Shown: positions 47,445-56,691 of the stretch, piece after piece
How positions within the stretch are numbered: the stretch's first letter is position 1
How the letters are laid out: every line of letters begins with the position of its first letter
From: Eisenbergiella tayi
Lineage (GTDB): Bacteria > Bacillota > Clostridia > Lachnospirales > Lachnospiraceae
Length of the DNA stretch: 64,000 nucleotides
Assembly: GCF_001881565.1 (NCBI RefSeq)
Contig: NZ_MPDJ01000001.1
Coordinates: 437,966 to 501,965 of the forward strand
Direction of reading: 5' to 3'
Notes under the pieces: generated by a model
What the model saw: only the letters and a program-made list of their open reading frames with translations
Told to the model about the DNA's origin: nothing
Databases searched by the model: none
Program-made: the position numbers and the translations under genes

Positions 47445-47972
47445 TTATTCATTTGTCAAAATACCTGTGATCCACTCCTCCGCTTTCCCGGCTGTTTCCT
47501 CCGGGGTAAGATTTGTGGTATTTATCAGGGTTATGGCAGGACTGGTATTCTGCGCGTTTTTCTGCAGCCATTCATTAAAGCTGACAGAACTTTGGATCCA
47601 GCCCTCATCCGCTATTCCCCTTCCCTTCCGCATCCGCGTTTCCAGGGCTTCTGTATCACAGACCAGCGCCAGATAATGCAGATCGGTAAAATACTTCCTG
47701 GCTTCACAAACTTCAAACTGCTCCGGAATGCCGCAGCCGCACAATACCACAGGAAGTCCTGATTGGGATATATTGGCGCACATAGTCATCCATAATTCTC
47801 TGAACCTTCGGTAATTATCCTCCGGGGTATTAAATTCCTCCTTCCAGAGAATATCACTTTCCATAACGATATACTTCGTTTCCCTGCGGAAAAGGATTTC
47901 ACACATGGTGGTTTTCCCCACTCCGCTGGCGCCGGAAACGATAAACAAAGGCAGTTTTTTATTTGGTTCCAT
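47445..47972 (-). CDS. P-loop nucleotide kinase-like protein
   Basis: A 175-residue cytosolic ATPase/kinase-like protein. Walker A is FIVSGASGVGKTT. ESDILWKEEFNTPEDNYRRF and LPVVLCGCGIPEQFE resemble small-molecule or broad nucleoside kinases. The start ATG 47972 follows AGGA; the frame is open to 48026. Substrate unknown. Monocistronic and divergent from the AraC regulator. Confidence 0.7.
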   Translation of the reverse strand: MEPNKKLPLFIVSGASGVGKTTMCEILFRRETKYIVMESDILWKEEFNTPEDNYRRFRELWMTMCANISQSGLPVVLCGCGIPEQFEVCEARKYFTDLHYLALVCDTEALETRMRKGRGIADEGWIQSSVSFNEWLQKNAQNTSPAITLINTTNLTPEETAGKAEEWITGILTNE

Positions 47973-48048
47973 TTCTATCCTTTCTTCCCCTATATGGGAA
48001 TCGATGCTGCCTGCCACATAGTACACTACTTCTTTCAGGGAGGCTCTT

Positions 48049-48834
48049 ATGAATCATATCCGCTATGTAGAATATAATGCCCGGCATGACGGCAGCTTCG
48101 TATTTGATGTCCCGGACGGGCATGACTGCTGGCTGCTGCTCATCACACATACTCCTGCATTTTTCCGTGTAGACGGATCTCTTCGGGAATACCCGGCCAA
48201 ATCCGCCGTACTCTTTACTCCCCGCTCCCCTATTTATTACTGTGCCAGCGGGAGCCGGTATGAAAACGACTGGATGCGTTTTGATTCGGACGAGGATTTC
48301 GTGTCCTCCCTGCCGGTACAGGGAGTTCCTTTTCCTCTGCCGGACGCAGAATACTGCCATAATCTCATTCAATTGCTCACCTGGAAAAATTCCTTTCCCG
48401 GCAGAAATAATGAACGGGTTGTGGAACAGCTTCTCCAGCTTCTTTTTTCCGAACTGCAGGAAGCTTCCCAAAGCAGCGCCGACTCCTTTTCCCAATCACC
48501 GCATTATCATGATCTGATGAACCTGCGCAAGGCTGTTTACAACAGTCCCCAGCTGCCCTGGAATGTATCCGGAATGGCGCAGCAGCTTCATCTGAGTGAA
48601 GGCTATCTTCAGGTGATTTATAAAAACACTTTCGGCATTTCCTGTATGGAAGACTGCATCAAGGCCCGCATAAGGCTGGCCGAGGATCAGCTGCAGTATA
48701 CGACCAAAACCATAGCCTCCATTTCGGAATTCTGCGGCTACCATAACGTGGAGCATTTCTGCCGGCAGTTTAAACGCAGTACCGGAAAAAGCCCCCGCGC
48801 ATTCCGTGAGAAAGGGAAATCCAGGCCTTCATGA
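48049..48834 (+). CDS. AraC-family transcriptional regulator
   Basis: A 261-residue one-component regulator. An N-terminal cupin-like sensing domain (VFDVPDGHDCWLLLITHTPA, then AVLFTPRSPIYYCASGS) is followed by the double helix-turn-helix (NVSGMAQQLHLSEGYLQVIY, then IASISEFCGYHNVEHFCRQF). Ribosome site GGGAGG. It faces the GH43 gene, seven bases apart at the ends, and may regulate it or other sugar genes. Confidence 0.88.
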   Translation: MNHIRYVEYNARHDGSFVFDVPDGHDCWLLLITHTPAFFRVDGSLREYPAKSAVLFTPRSPIYYCASGSRYENDWMRFDSDEDFVSSLPVQGVPFPLPDAEYCHNLIQLLTWKNSFPGRNNERVVEQLLQLLFSELQEASQSSADSFSQSPHYHDLMNLRKAVYNSPQLPWNVSGMAQQLHLSEGYLQVIYKNTFGISCMEDCIKARIRLAEDQLQYTTKTIASISEFCGYHNVEHFCRQFKRSTGKSPRAFREKGKSRPS

Positions 48835-48841
48835 CTTCTGC

Positions 48842-50683
48842 TTACTTTACCACGACATCCATGGAAACCTCTGTCAGTCCGGGAGCCAGATCCTTCTCTT
48901 CCGTCAGATCCAAAACCGGATAACCGTCCGCTCCGAAATGTACCCTGCGTAGGCCTGAGCTTCTTGGCCCGTCCACTCCCGGCTTTCCGTGATAAGCGTT
49001 CCATACCAGTCCGTCCTCATCCATTATGTAGGAGTTATGCCCTGTCCCATACTCACCCTCCTTGCTCCTGGAGGACATCAGCGGATAATTTTCTTTTATC
49101 CAGCTTTTTGGATCCAACAAATCCGCTTCCGGATCCGCGCTCAGAAGCCCTACCACATAGGTACTGTCCACCGCCGCGCTGGAGAAGGTCAGGAATATCT
49201 TTTTCTCCGTTATCAGGGCAAAAGGGCCTTCGTCCACAAAGGTATGATTATTCGCCCAGCCATACTCCGGCATGGAAAGCAGAATGGGATCGCTTATCAG
49301 CTTCCATGGCTCCTCCGGATTCAGCTCCGCCATATACAGCCATGCCCCCTGATCCACCGGCTTGAACTGACGCTGGGACCATACCGCATAGTACCGTCCT
49401 GCCACCTCGAATTCCGTCATATCCAGGGTAATCCCTTCTTCCCCGTACAGATAACTTCCGTCCTTTTTCACCACCCTTAAAGGCATTTCCCAATCGCCTG
49501 CCTTCATGGGATTTCCATTTTTCTTAAGAGCCATGACATGACACTGCTCCTTTTCAAATTCCCCGGGCGTTCCCGCATGGAAGATATACAGCCGGTCACG
49601 GATGATATGGAATTCCGGCGCCCAGAGAAGATTGCCCAGATGGGGGTACATGGAGGTATCCAGTATTTTGATTTCCTGGGCCGTAATCAGACCGGGAATG
49701 GTATCCGCCTCACGGATGTAAAGGGAATGATTGTTGTCAAAATCATTGGTTGCAATAAAATAATACTTTCCTTCCCATTTTCCGATACAGGGATCGGCAC
49801 GGTGCCATGCCACAGGGAATTCATAATGATCCTGATGCACACGGCCCGTTATCCGGTATGTCCCGGGACGGTTAAAATCCACCTCTTTCGTATACCAGTC
49901 CACTCTCTTCTCCACACTGGTTCCGTCACTATATTTTGCAGTGGCTTTTATCTCTTTCAAATCTTCCGGAGACGATGCACTCACTCTTTCCGGCACCTCA
50001 TTGGCAATATTCTCGGGAACCAGGAACCGGCATTTCAGCCTTTCCGCCACAGCTTCCTCCACAGAAAGAAGATTCCCCGGCAGACCTCCTTCCGGACAGT
50101 CCTCCCTATCGGAAAAAAAGCTGTCACGGATATCTGTTTCACCTGCCGGCAGACAGCAGCTCTCTGCTTTTCTCAGTTCCTCATCGGTCAGACCGGAAAC
50201 CCTGCATGAAAAACAGCCGCCCTCTTTATCCTTCCACTTCAGCAGATAAACGCAGTTAACTTTATCATAGGAGCATACCGCATCTTCAATGGTTTTCCCC
50301 ATTCCCAAATCCAGAAGCCCCTTCTCCTGGTATCTCACCAAATCCGCAGAGGTAAAAAGCAGCAGTTTTCCCTTTGCCGATTCATCGTCACTGCCGTCGG
50401 TTTCGATCCTTTCAGCGATCACACCGAACGTACCATCCGCCATTTCAAAAAGGCAGGGATTTTTCAGGCTCTTTGCATGAAGGGTACCATCTTCCCGCTG
50501 GACCGCCTTCGCATAAAGAATGCCTGAATTATGATTCAGCGGGACAAAGCTTCCTCCGTCCTCACGCAGTGCAAGATGCATGCTGCAGGCCAGCTTTTCG
50601 GAATAAATGCTGTCCTCTTCAGGTTTTCTGGTGTAGCATAACAATTCGTATTTCTTCCCTGCATTTTCCTGTGTTGTTTTCAT
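48842..50683 (-). CDS. GH43-type glycoside hydrolase with Ig-like domain
   Basis: A 613-residue protein. Residues 1 to about 220 form a region resembling a degenerate beta-propeller (LALREDGGSFVPLNHNSGIL, KNPCLFEMADGTFGVIAE). A Big_4-like Ig domain follows (LKEIKATAKYSDGTSVEKRV). The C-terminal part is a GH43 five-bladed propeller with the catalytic base Asp in WHRADPCIGKWEGKYYF and WAPEFHIIRDRLYIFHAG. GH43 enzymes cleave alpha-L-arabinofuranosides or beta-xylosides. No signal peptide. Start ATG 50683 follows GGAGAAGG. Fits the arabinose theme with GH51 and GH127. Confidence 0.85.
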   Translation of the reverse strand: MKTTQENAGKKYELLCYTRKPEEDSIYSEKLACSMHLALREDGGSFVPLNHNSGILYAKAVQREDGTLHAKSLKNPCLFEMADGTFGVIAERIETDGSDDESAKGKLLLFTSADLVRYQEKGLLDLGMGKTIEDAVCSYDKVNCVYLLKWKDKEGGCFSCRVSGLTDEELRKAESCCLPAGETDIRDSFFSDREDCPEGGLPGNLLSVEEAVAERLKCRFLVPENIANEVPERVSASSPEDLKEIKATAKYSDGTSVEKRVDWYTKEVDFNRPGTYRITGRVHQDHYEFPVAWHRADPCIGKWEGKYYFIATNDFDNNHSLYIREADTIPGLITAQEIKILDTSMYPHLGNLLWAPEFHIIRDRLYIFHAGTPGEFEKEQCHVMALKKNGNPMKAGDWEMPLRVVKKDGSYLYGEEGITLDMTEFEVAGRYYAVWSQRQFKPVDQGAWLYMAELNPEEPWKLISDPILLSMPEYGWANNHTFVDEGPFALITEKKIFLTFSSAAVDSTYVVGLLSADPEADLLDPKSWIKENYPLMSSRSKEGEYGTGHNSYIMDEDGLVWNAYHGKPGVDGPRSSGLRRVHFGADGYPVLDLTEEKDLAPGLTEVSMDVVVK

Positions 50684-50913
50684 GTGTACCTTCTCCTTCT
50701 GCAAATATCTATATTTTATTTTAAAACAGATTAAATCTCAGGGTGTCCATGAACTTATTTTTCCACATGGCAGGGTGTAAAACAATGATTTATCCTCAGT
50801 AAAAATTGATTTATTCTTATATTTGTGAATACTCTTCTCTTTCTGATTTTTTCTCAGGCACTGCCTCCCGTTCTTGCTTCCGGAAATTTTTCTGATACCA
50901 AAATTTCCCTCAT

Positions 50914-52077
50914 TTAAATCGAAGACCACCGGAGATAAAAAAGAAATAAATTATCCTGGATATGAATAACATCATCTTTCCATTCAAAAACCTGATACAT
51001 AGGTCCGTAGTCGGCCAACATTTTCTGCCAGTTTTTTAACGCGTCCTTGACTTTCTGCATCGCGATTTTAATGCTGTCCAGATTCTTCAGTATTCTTTGC
51101 AGCAATTCTTCCATGTCAATTTCAACGAGCGGAGGATTATCCGCCAAAACCTTTAATATCAGGCTATATACATCCCTTTGTGATTTATCAGTCAGATTAT
51201 AGCGCAGACGCTTTTGCCCTCTTGTCGGCGGTCCGGCTTTTAAAACTCTTACAACATCTCCATAAGGCAGATTTGTACAAGTGAACCTGCAGCTGTCTTC
51301 AATTACATCCACAGAGATTTCAGGATTATCTCCCGGCAGCAAACCAATATTTAAACAGATCGACTGCATAAGCTGTGGTGAATGATTACTTTCCAGCGCC
51401 ATCTTTTCAATCAATTCCTCATCTACGGAAATTTTTAATGCCTGAAACCCTTTTCTTGCTATTTCCTGTAATTCCTGTGACTTCCATGGTTCGATTTCAA
51501 TTACAGATATTCTCCCTGTCAAATCGGGATTCAGACGAATTGCATCATCGGAACGATAGGGCAGAGAAATAATCACCGCTTTAAATCCCATTCGTATAAC
51601 TTCTTTTAACTGACAAGCTATATCATACTGTATTTCCGGAGATGCATAATGAAAATCATCCAATACAAATACTTTGTGATTTTCTTTAAAATATTTTATT
51701 ACTTTATCTTTATTACCGAAAAAGTTCTTTTTAACAATTGTTGCCCTTTGTTCATTTTCTGATAAATCCATATTTTCTTCGCTTATTTGAGCATTCATGG
51801 AAAGTCCGGTTTTTTTCCCGATTGCCCCCCAGAAATCAGCTGCTCTGGCAAAATCATTACCAGACATGGAAACAATATTTTCCTGCCCTATTACATTCTC
51901 ACACAATACAATTTTTTCGGTTTTTGAAGGCCCCGCAATATAAGTTAAATATCCGTCTATTCTAAGACTTTGCTGTAATCTTTCTTCATATGTATATTTT
52001 GTCTCTCCTGACTGCCTGGTAACATATGTCAAATCAGGATAAGTTCCGGGTTTTAAACACTTCTGCATATCTTTCAT
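50914..52077 (-). CDS. AAA/STAND-like protein with degenerate P-loop
   Basis: A 387-residue predicted NTPase-like protein of the ORC/CDC6-like type. The expected Walker A is present only as AGPSKTEKIVL (about residues 48-58), where the usual GPSKTGKT has Glu instead of Gly and Ile instead of Thr/Ser. Walker B remains as VFVLDDFHYAS. A winged-helix-like C-terminal region follows (RDVYSLILKVLADNPPLVEI). The protein would bind ATP poorly or not at all. Function unknown; AT-rich and next to an MNT/HEPN pair, so it may belong to a defence-like accessory region. Confidence 0.65.
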   Translation of the reverse strand: MKDMQKCLKPGTYPDLTYVTRQSGETKYTYEERLQQSLRIDGYLTYIAGPSKTEKIVLCENVIGQENIVSMSGNDFARAADFWGAIGKKTGLSMNAQISEENMDLSENEQRATIVKKNFFGNKDKVIKYFKENHKVFVLDDFHYASPEIQYDIACQLKEVIRMGFKAVIISLPYRSDDAIRLNPDLTGRISVIEIEPWKSQELQEIARKGFQALKISVDEELIEKMALESNHSPQLMQSICLNIGLLPGDNPEISVDVIEDSCRFTCTNLPYGDVVRVLKAGPPTRGQKRLRYNLTDKSQRDVYSLILKVLADNPPLVEIDMEELLQRILKNLDSIKIAMQKVKDALKNWQKMLADYGPMYQVFEWKDDVIHIQDNLFLFYLRWSSI

Positions 52078-52251
52078 CCACTTTCATCACCCTTTCTGTT
52101 ATAATTTATTATAGTAGGACACGTTTATAGACCTTTTAATACCTTTATTAGTATTACTTTTCTTTCCTATATTCACCAATCTTCTCCCTCCTTTCCCAAA
52201 AAATCCGCTCCAAAAGCACTGGCTTTCCATTCAACCATCAATCTTTTGTTA

Positions 52252-52271
52252 TTCGGACAGTTTCGGACAGT
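52252..52271. repeat. Tandem 10-bp repeat before the MNT/HEPN genes
   Basis: TTCGGACAGT occurs twice head to tail (52252-52261 and 52262-52271), 42 bp before a TATAAT (52313-52318). Possible operator for autoregulation. Confidence 0.5.
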
Positions 52272-52357
52272 TTTTTCGATTTGTAAAAGTGTACAAAATT
52301 TCTTGATTAGGTTATAATATAATTAGTTATCTAATAAGTCAAAGGAGGATTGCCACA

Positions 52358-52684
52358 ATGACTATTTCAGATATTGTTTTAGAATTTGCCACGGATTTGA
52401 AGACGATTTTAGGGCAAAACCTATCAAAGATTATTCTGTATGGCTCATATGCCAGAATGGATTATGACGCATCCTCGGATGTTGACCTTATGGTACTAGT
52501 AACACTTTCAGATGAAGAAATTAAAAAAGTTGAAAATCAAGTTTTTGATTGTGCTTTTGAACTAGAGATGAAATATGGAGTGGATATTTCTCCAATTATT
52601 AAAAACGAAAGGCATTATGAGTATTGGGTTGATACACTACCCTTTTATCGTAATATCCAGAAGGAGGGGGTAGTTGTTGCATGA
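52358..52684 (+). CDS. MNT-type nucleotidyltransferase antitoxin (MntA-like)
   Basis: A 108-residue minimal nucleotidyltransferase. The GS-x10-D-x-D catalytic signature is intact: GSYARMDYDASSDVDLMV. The family partner of HEPN toxins; some MntA proteins AMPylate and neutralise the HEPN RNase. The start ATG follows AGGAGG, with a TATAAT box upstream. It overlaps the HEPN gene by four bases. Confidence 0.88.
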   Translation: MTISDIVLEFATDLKTILGQNLSKIILYGSYARMDYDASSDVDLMVLVTLSDEEIKKVENQVFDCAFELEMKYGVDISPIIKNERHYEYWVDTLPFYRNIQKEGVVVA

Positions 52685-53085
52685 CGGAAAAAGAGAAAAG
52701 CCTTGCTGTTTACCGGTTCATGGAGGCTAAAGAAACATTAGTAAGTTCCAGGTTATGTTTTGACAATAAGTTATATAAGGATTCCATTAACCGCTCATAT
52801 TATGTGGTATTCTATGCGATTAAATCAATACTGGCATTGGATTCCGTAGATTTTAAAAGACATAAAGTTGCAGTAGGCTATTTTAACCAACATTATGTTG
52901 CCACTGAAATCTTCCCAAAAGAACTGGGAAAGAAAGTTGGCAGATTAAAAAGAAAAAGAGAAGTCAGCGATTACGACGATTTCTATGTGGCTACATTAGA
53001 TGAAGCCCATGAGCAAATAAACACTGCAGAATACGTACTTAGTCAGGTAGAAATGTATTTAAGTGGAAAGGGTGTTATTGATTGA
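52681..53085 (+). CDS. HEPN-domain protein (HepT-like), catalytic His replaced
   Basis: A 134-residue HEPN protein of the UPF0332 type, paired with the upstream MNT gene. The helical core is RFMEAKETLVSSRLCFDNKL and NRSYYVVFYAIKSIL. The RNase motif R-x4-6-H is not complete: the Arg is followed by Ser-Tyr-Tyr-Val-Val-Phe-Tyr, with Tyr where His is expected. Many UPF0332 members show the same change, so it may not be an active RNase and its toxicity is uncertain. The charged C-terminus contains GRLKRKREVSDYDDFY. Confidence 0.85.
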   Translation: MTEKEKSLAVYRFMEAKETLVSSRLCFDNKLYKDSINRSYYVVFYAIKSILALDSVDFKRHKVAVGYFNQHYVATEIFPKELGKKVGRLKRKREVSDYDDFYVATLDEAHEQINTAEYVLSQVEMYLSGKGVID

Positions 53086-53296
53086 ACCACGCATACTACA
53101 CGCGGCATTCAAATCCCTGGACATACGATCAATAACCTGAGATTATACCGTCTTCACCAGTCCATTTTTTACTACTGTAATTCAAACCATATCATTTCCT
53201 AAAAGCAAATCAAGTTATGTTTCCTTTTCACAGGATTTTTATCTGCACCCTCTCCCCACATTTTTCGACATTTTACAAGAAAAATTGCGAAAACAG

Positions 53297-53325
53297 TTTG
53301 CATATTCCTCAATAACCGGTATAAT
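53297..53325 (+). promoter_or_regulatory. Predicted promoter of minCDE
   Basis: TTTGCA (53297-53302), 17 bp, TATAAT (53320-53325), 40 bp before the minC ATG. Confidence 0.55.
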
Positions 53326-53364
53326 TGCAAGAGAAAGAGTCCTTTTGGATAAGTTGGAGTTGAT

Positions 53365-54087
53365 ATGACAAAAGAATTGGTATTAAAACGCAACAAATAC
53401 GGAATCAACCTCATTTTGGACAAGGATACCCCTTTCCCAAAACTTCTTGAGGCAATTACCGAAAAATTCAAAGAAACCGGCACTTTTTTTAAGGATGCAA
53501 AAATGGCAGTATCTTTCGAAGGAAGAGAACTGACTCCCGAGGAAGAACAGCGTATTTTAGATGTTATTACAGCAAATTCTTCCATTCAGATCGTCTGTGT
53601 CATGGAAAACGGCACCGCTTTGGAAGAAAAGATGAAAGCGCGTATCGAGGCCCGGGAAGCGGAGGCCGCCAACAGCTATCCTTATATGGAGGCGGAAAAT
53701 GCGGGAGCGGATTTTTATAAAGGAAATCTTCGTTCCGGACAGGTTCTGGAAAGCTATTCCAGCATCACTCTGATCGGAGACGTTAATCCGGGAGCCAAAA
53801 TCATTTCTCAGGGAAACATCGTTATCCTTGGTTCCCTGAAGGGTAATGCACATGCAGGCGCCACGGGAGACAGCGGCTGTTTTATTTTTGCGTTGGAAAT
53901 GAAGCCTATCCAACTGCAGATCGGAGAATATATAGCCAAAAGCCCGGATAAGGAAAAGGGAGGAAGAGGTCTGCGTAAACGGGAAAGTACCGCTGCCAAT
54001 GCCTATTCTCCCCAAATTGCCACCGCCAAAGAAGAGACAATCTGCATCGAGCCCGTTACCAGGGGCCGTTTGAACAATTTGTTTTAA
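53365..54087 (+). CDS. minC: Septum site-determining protein MinC
   Basis: A 240-residue inhibitor of FtsZ ring formation. The N-terminal FtsZ-interacting domain is followed by the C-terminal beta-helix (NLRSGQVLESYSSITLIGDV, NPGAKIISQGNIVILGSLKG, NAHAGATGD) that binds MinD. Length is normal. First gene of minCDE, 38 bp before minD. Confidence 0.93.
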   Translation: MTKELVLKRNKYGINLILDKDTPFPKLLEAITEKFKETGTFFKDAKMAVSFEGRELTPEEEQRILDVITANSSIQIVCVMENGTALEEKMKARIEAREAEAANSYPYMEAENAGADFYKGNLRSGQVLESYSSITLIGDVNPGAKIISQGNIVILGSLKGNAHAGATGDSGCFIFALEMKPIQLQIGEYIAKSPDKEKGGRGLRKRESTAANAYSPQIATAKEETICIEPVTRGRLNNLF

Positions 54088-54125
54088 ACCACAGGATGAA
54101 TTTATATTTTAGGAGGAAACAGGAA

Positions 54126-54914
54126 ATGAGCGAAGTTATTGTTATCACATCAGGAAAGGGCGGTGTAGGCAAGACCACCACAACTGCAAATGTAGGAACC
54201 GGCCTTGCCATGCTGGACAAAAAAGTAATCATGATTGACACCGATATAGGTCTTCGGAATCTGGATGTAGTCATGGGACTTGAGAACCGTATCGTATACA
54301 ATCTGGTTGATGTGGTAGAAGGTAACTGCCGCCTGAATCAGGCTTTGATTAAGCATAAAAAATATTCCAATCTGTGCCTTCTTCCTTCCGCGCAGACGAG
54401 AGATAAAGATTCCGTTTCCCCTGAACAGATGAAGGAACTGATCAATCAGATGAGGGAACAGTTTGAATACATACTCCTTGATTGTCCCGCAGGTATTGAG
54501 CAGGGCTTTAAGAATGCCATCGCAGGTGCGGACAGGGCTTTTGTAGTCACCACTCCTGAGGTATCCGCTATCCGTGATGCCGACAGGATTGTAGGACTTC
54601 TGGAGGCCAATGAAATGAGCCGTATCGATCTGATTATCAACCGTATCCGTATGGATATGGTAAAACGCGGAGATATGTTAAAGGTGGAGGATGTGAATGA
54701 TATCCTTTCTCTTCCTCTTATCGGCGTGGTTCCCGATGACGAACAGATCGTGGTATCCACGAATCAGGGTGAGCCTCTGGTTGGAGGCGCAAGCCCTGCA
54801 GGACAGGCATATCTGAATATATGCAAACGTATTTTAGGTGAAGATGTGCCGTTTCTGGATTTAGACAAAAAAGGGATGTTATCTAAATTTAAAAATATGT
54901 TTAAGAAAAATTAG
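54126..54914 (+). CDS. minD: Septum site-determining ATPase MinD
   Basis: A 262-residue deviant Walker A ATPase: VITSGKGGVGKTTTTANVG, then DTDIGLRNLDVVMGLENR. The C-terminal amphipathic helix MLSKFKNMFKKN is the membrane-targeting sequence. It recruits MinC and oscillates with MinE. Start at 54126 with AGGAGG upstream. Confidence 0.95.
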   Translation: MSEVIVITSGKGGVGKTTTTANVGTGLAMLDKKVIMIDTDIGLRNLDVVMGLENRIVYNLVDVVEGNCRLNQALIKHKKYSNLCLLPSAQTRDKDSVSPEQMKELINQMREQFEYILLDCPAGIEQGFKNAIAGADRAFVVTTPEVSAIRDADRIVGLLEANEMSRIDLIINRIRMDMVKRGDMLKVEDVNDILSLPLIGVVPDDEQIVVSTNQGEPLVGGASPAGQAYLNICKRILGEDVPFLDLDKKGMLSKFKNMFKKN

Positions 54915-54928
54915 GGGGAAATTTTATT

Positions 54929-55204
54929 ATGGGATTAATGGATCTTTTCCGTAAGAAGTCTTCCGGGGATATAGCGAAAGATCGTTTAAAACTGCTGCTG
55001 GTATCTGACAGAGCCAGCTGCTCCCCCGAAATCATGGAACAAATAAAGAATGATATTATCGAAGTTATATCCAAATACATGGATATTGATCCCCAGGGCC
55101 TGGATATCCAGATTACCGAGACGGAATCCGAATCCGGCAACGGGGTGGTTCCGGCGCTGTTTGCCAATATTCCTATCAAGGATCTGAGGCACCGCACCAA
55201 ATAA
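54929..55204 (+). CDS. minE: Cell division topological specificity factor MinE
   Basis: A 91-residue protein with MGLMDLFRKKSSGDIAKDRL (membrane-binding and anti-MinCD region) and a C-terminal topological domain ending in VVPALFANIPIKDLRHRTK. Follows minD by 14 bp. Releases MinD from the membrane. Confidence 0.92.
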   Translation: MGLMDLFRKKSSGDIAKDRLKLLLVSDRASCSPEIMEQIKNDIIEVISKYMDIDPQGLDIQITETESESGNGVVPALFANIPIKDLRHRTK

Positions 55205-55224
55205 GGAAATATGTATGGAATATG

Positions 55225-55265
55225 ACACGGATGCAGTGATTACAGGCTGTATCCGTGTTTTTTTC
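55225..55265 (+). terminator. Rho-independent terminator of minCDE
   Basis: ACACGGATGCAG (55225-55236) pairs with CTGTATCCGTGT (55247-55258), one G-T wobble, followed by seven T. Confidence 0.92.
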
Positions 55266-55360
55266 ATCGCAAAAGCTTATGCTCCTATGGTATAATTAAT
55301 CCGGTTCCCTTTCATGGATTAATGTAATCTCTGGCTACTATGAACGGCGGTAAAAAATTT

Positions 55361-56500
55361 ATGAATTTGACAAAATCAATCGACTTCCTCCTGGAAAACG
55401 CAGGCCCGGTGATCAAATACAGGCTGCGCAAAGAAATCCTTCATGACTTAGATAAAACAGAAGAAGAAAACCTGCTGGAGCAGATTTATCAGACTCCGCA
55501 TTTTAAGCTGCTGCAGACCTATGTCAAAGCGGACGGATATATCGGAAACGGAGCGCACAGCTGGGATAACTGGCGGGGCACGGTACTCCATGAGACGCCT
55601 CTGCAGGACGGGGAGACTGCCGCAAGGCTGCTTTCTTATTATGCCATTCCGAAAACACACCCACTTGCCGCCGGTTTTGTAGCGGCCATGCGTGATGAGG
55701 ATACACTGCGAAAAGAATTTTCCTACATCCCGCCGGAGGCAGTGCGCTATGAAAATCGTTTCCACGGAATCCGAAGCGGTTTCTGCCTGATGATTTTAAT
55801 ATATACCATGCAGGCCATGCTCGGTTATGGCGATGACGATTATGTAAAGCCTTTTCTGGACATTTCACTGGAGGCGTTTAAGAGCATACTGCCGCTCTCT
55901 TCGCTCAGTGAAATTACTAAGGAACGCCGTAATGGGACAAGGTACGCCTATCCCTATATAGAAGAAAATACAAGCTTTCCCTGTCAATATCATCTGACGG
56001 CGCTGGCCTATACACAGACGTGGCGTACGCCGGAAAATATACAGTTGATGGCCGACGCGCTCAATCATTATAATGCAATTCTGAGCGGCCCCAATCCTAT
56101 CCATGTCAAAATCGGCACGAAATATTATGTTCCGTTTCCGCTGAATATACAGAACAGCCCGATCAGGCCGTTCCATCCTGACGTAATCGACAGCATAACT
56201 TACCGCCGTCTTCTGACGGAAATAGCCATGCTTGGAACTGGTGAAAGGGTTGAAGTCATAAAAACATCCATCGTAAATGTGGAAAATGCCATAGGCAGCG
56301 ACGGTATATTGAAAATGAACTTTGACCGGCCGCACAATAAGCGTTATTCACCGAAGAGAATAGAATATCCCACGCCTTATGTCGATGTCAGGCTGGAACC
56401 GGACTATAAACGTAAATATGCCCTTGCATGCGATTTAACCTTTTGGGCAGTACAGTTTTTATATCTCTGTGGTGCCGCCCAGTCAAATTCCCCGTGCTGA
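55361..56500 (+). CDS. Hypothetical protein, 379 aa
   Basis: Soluble protein with the helical, aromatic-rich character of an alpha/alpha barrel: FKLLQTYVKADGYIGNGAHS, QDGETAARLLSYYAIPKTHP and FHGIRSGFCLMILIYTMQAM. I recognise no named family with certainty; a terpene-cyclase/prenyltransferase-like or glycoside-related helical toroid is possible. ATG at 55361 chosen (GGCGG ten bases upstream); an ATG at 55340 is in frame but unsupported. Monocistronic, 3' of minCDE. Confidence 0.65.
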   Translation: MNLTKSIDFLLENAGPVIKYRLRKEILHDLDKTEEENLLEQIYQTPHFKLLQTYVKADGYIGNGAHSWDNWRGTVLHETPLQDGETAARLLSYYAIPKTHPLAAGFVAAMRDEDTLRKEFSYIPPEAVRYENRFHGIRSGFCLMILIYTMQAMLGYGDDDYVKPFLDISLEAFKSILPLSSLSEITKERRNGTRYAYPYIEENTSFPCQYHLTALAYTQTWRTPENIQLMADALNHYNAILSGPNPIHVKIGTKYYVPFPLNIQNSPIRPFHPDVIDSITYRRLLTEIAMLGTGERVEVIKTSIVNVENAIGSDGILKMNFDRPHNKRYSPKRIEYPTPYVDVRLEPDYKRKYALACDLTFWAVQFLYLCGAAQSNSPC

Positions 56501-56691
56501 CGCGCCCGCTCGTCTCATTGCCCGCAGAAATAAAATCAGGAATGTTTTTCTCTGTCTTTATGCACATAAAAAATGAAAATCAGTATTCTTATACACATTT
56601 TATCCGGCTGTATTAGAAAAACTTTAGAGAATAAAAAGGTACAATAGTCAAAGTAAGAATACAGGATTGATTTTACTAAAAGGAGAGAAAA

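Noticed and set aside
50738..50929. 63-codon minus-strand frame between the ATPase-like and GH43 genes
   Set aside because: Lys/Asn/Ser-rich product, no ribosome site; overlaps the end of the ATPase-like gene.
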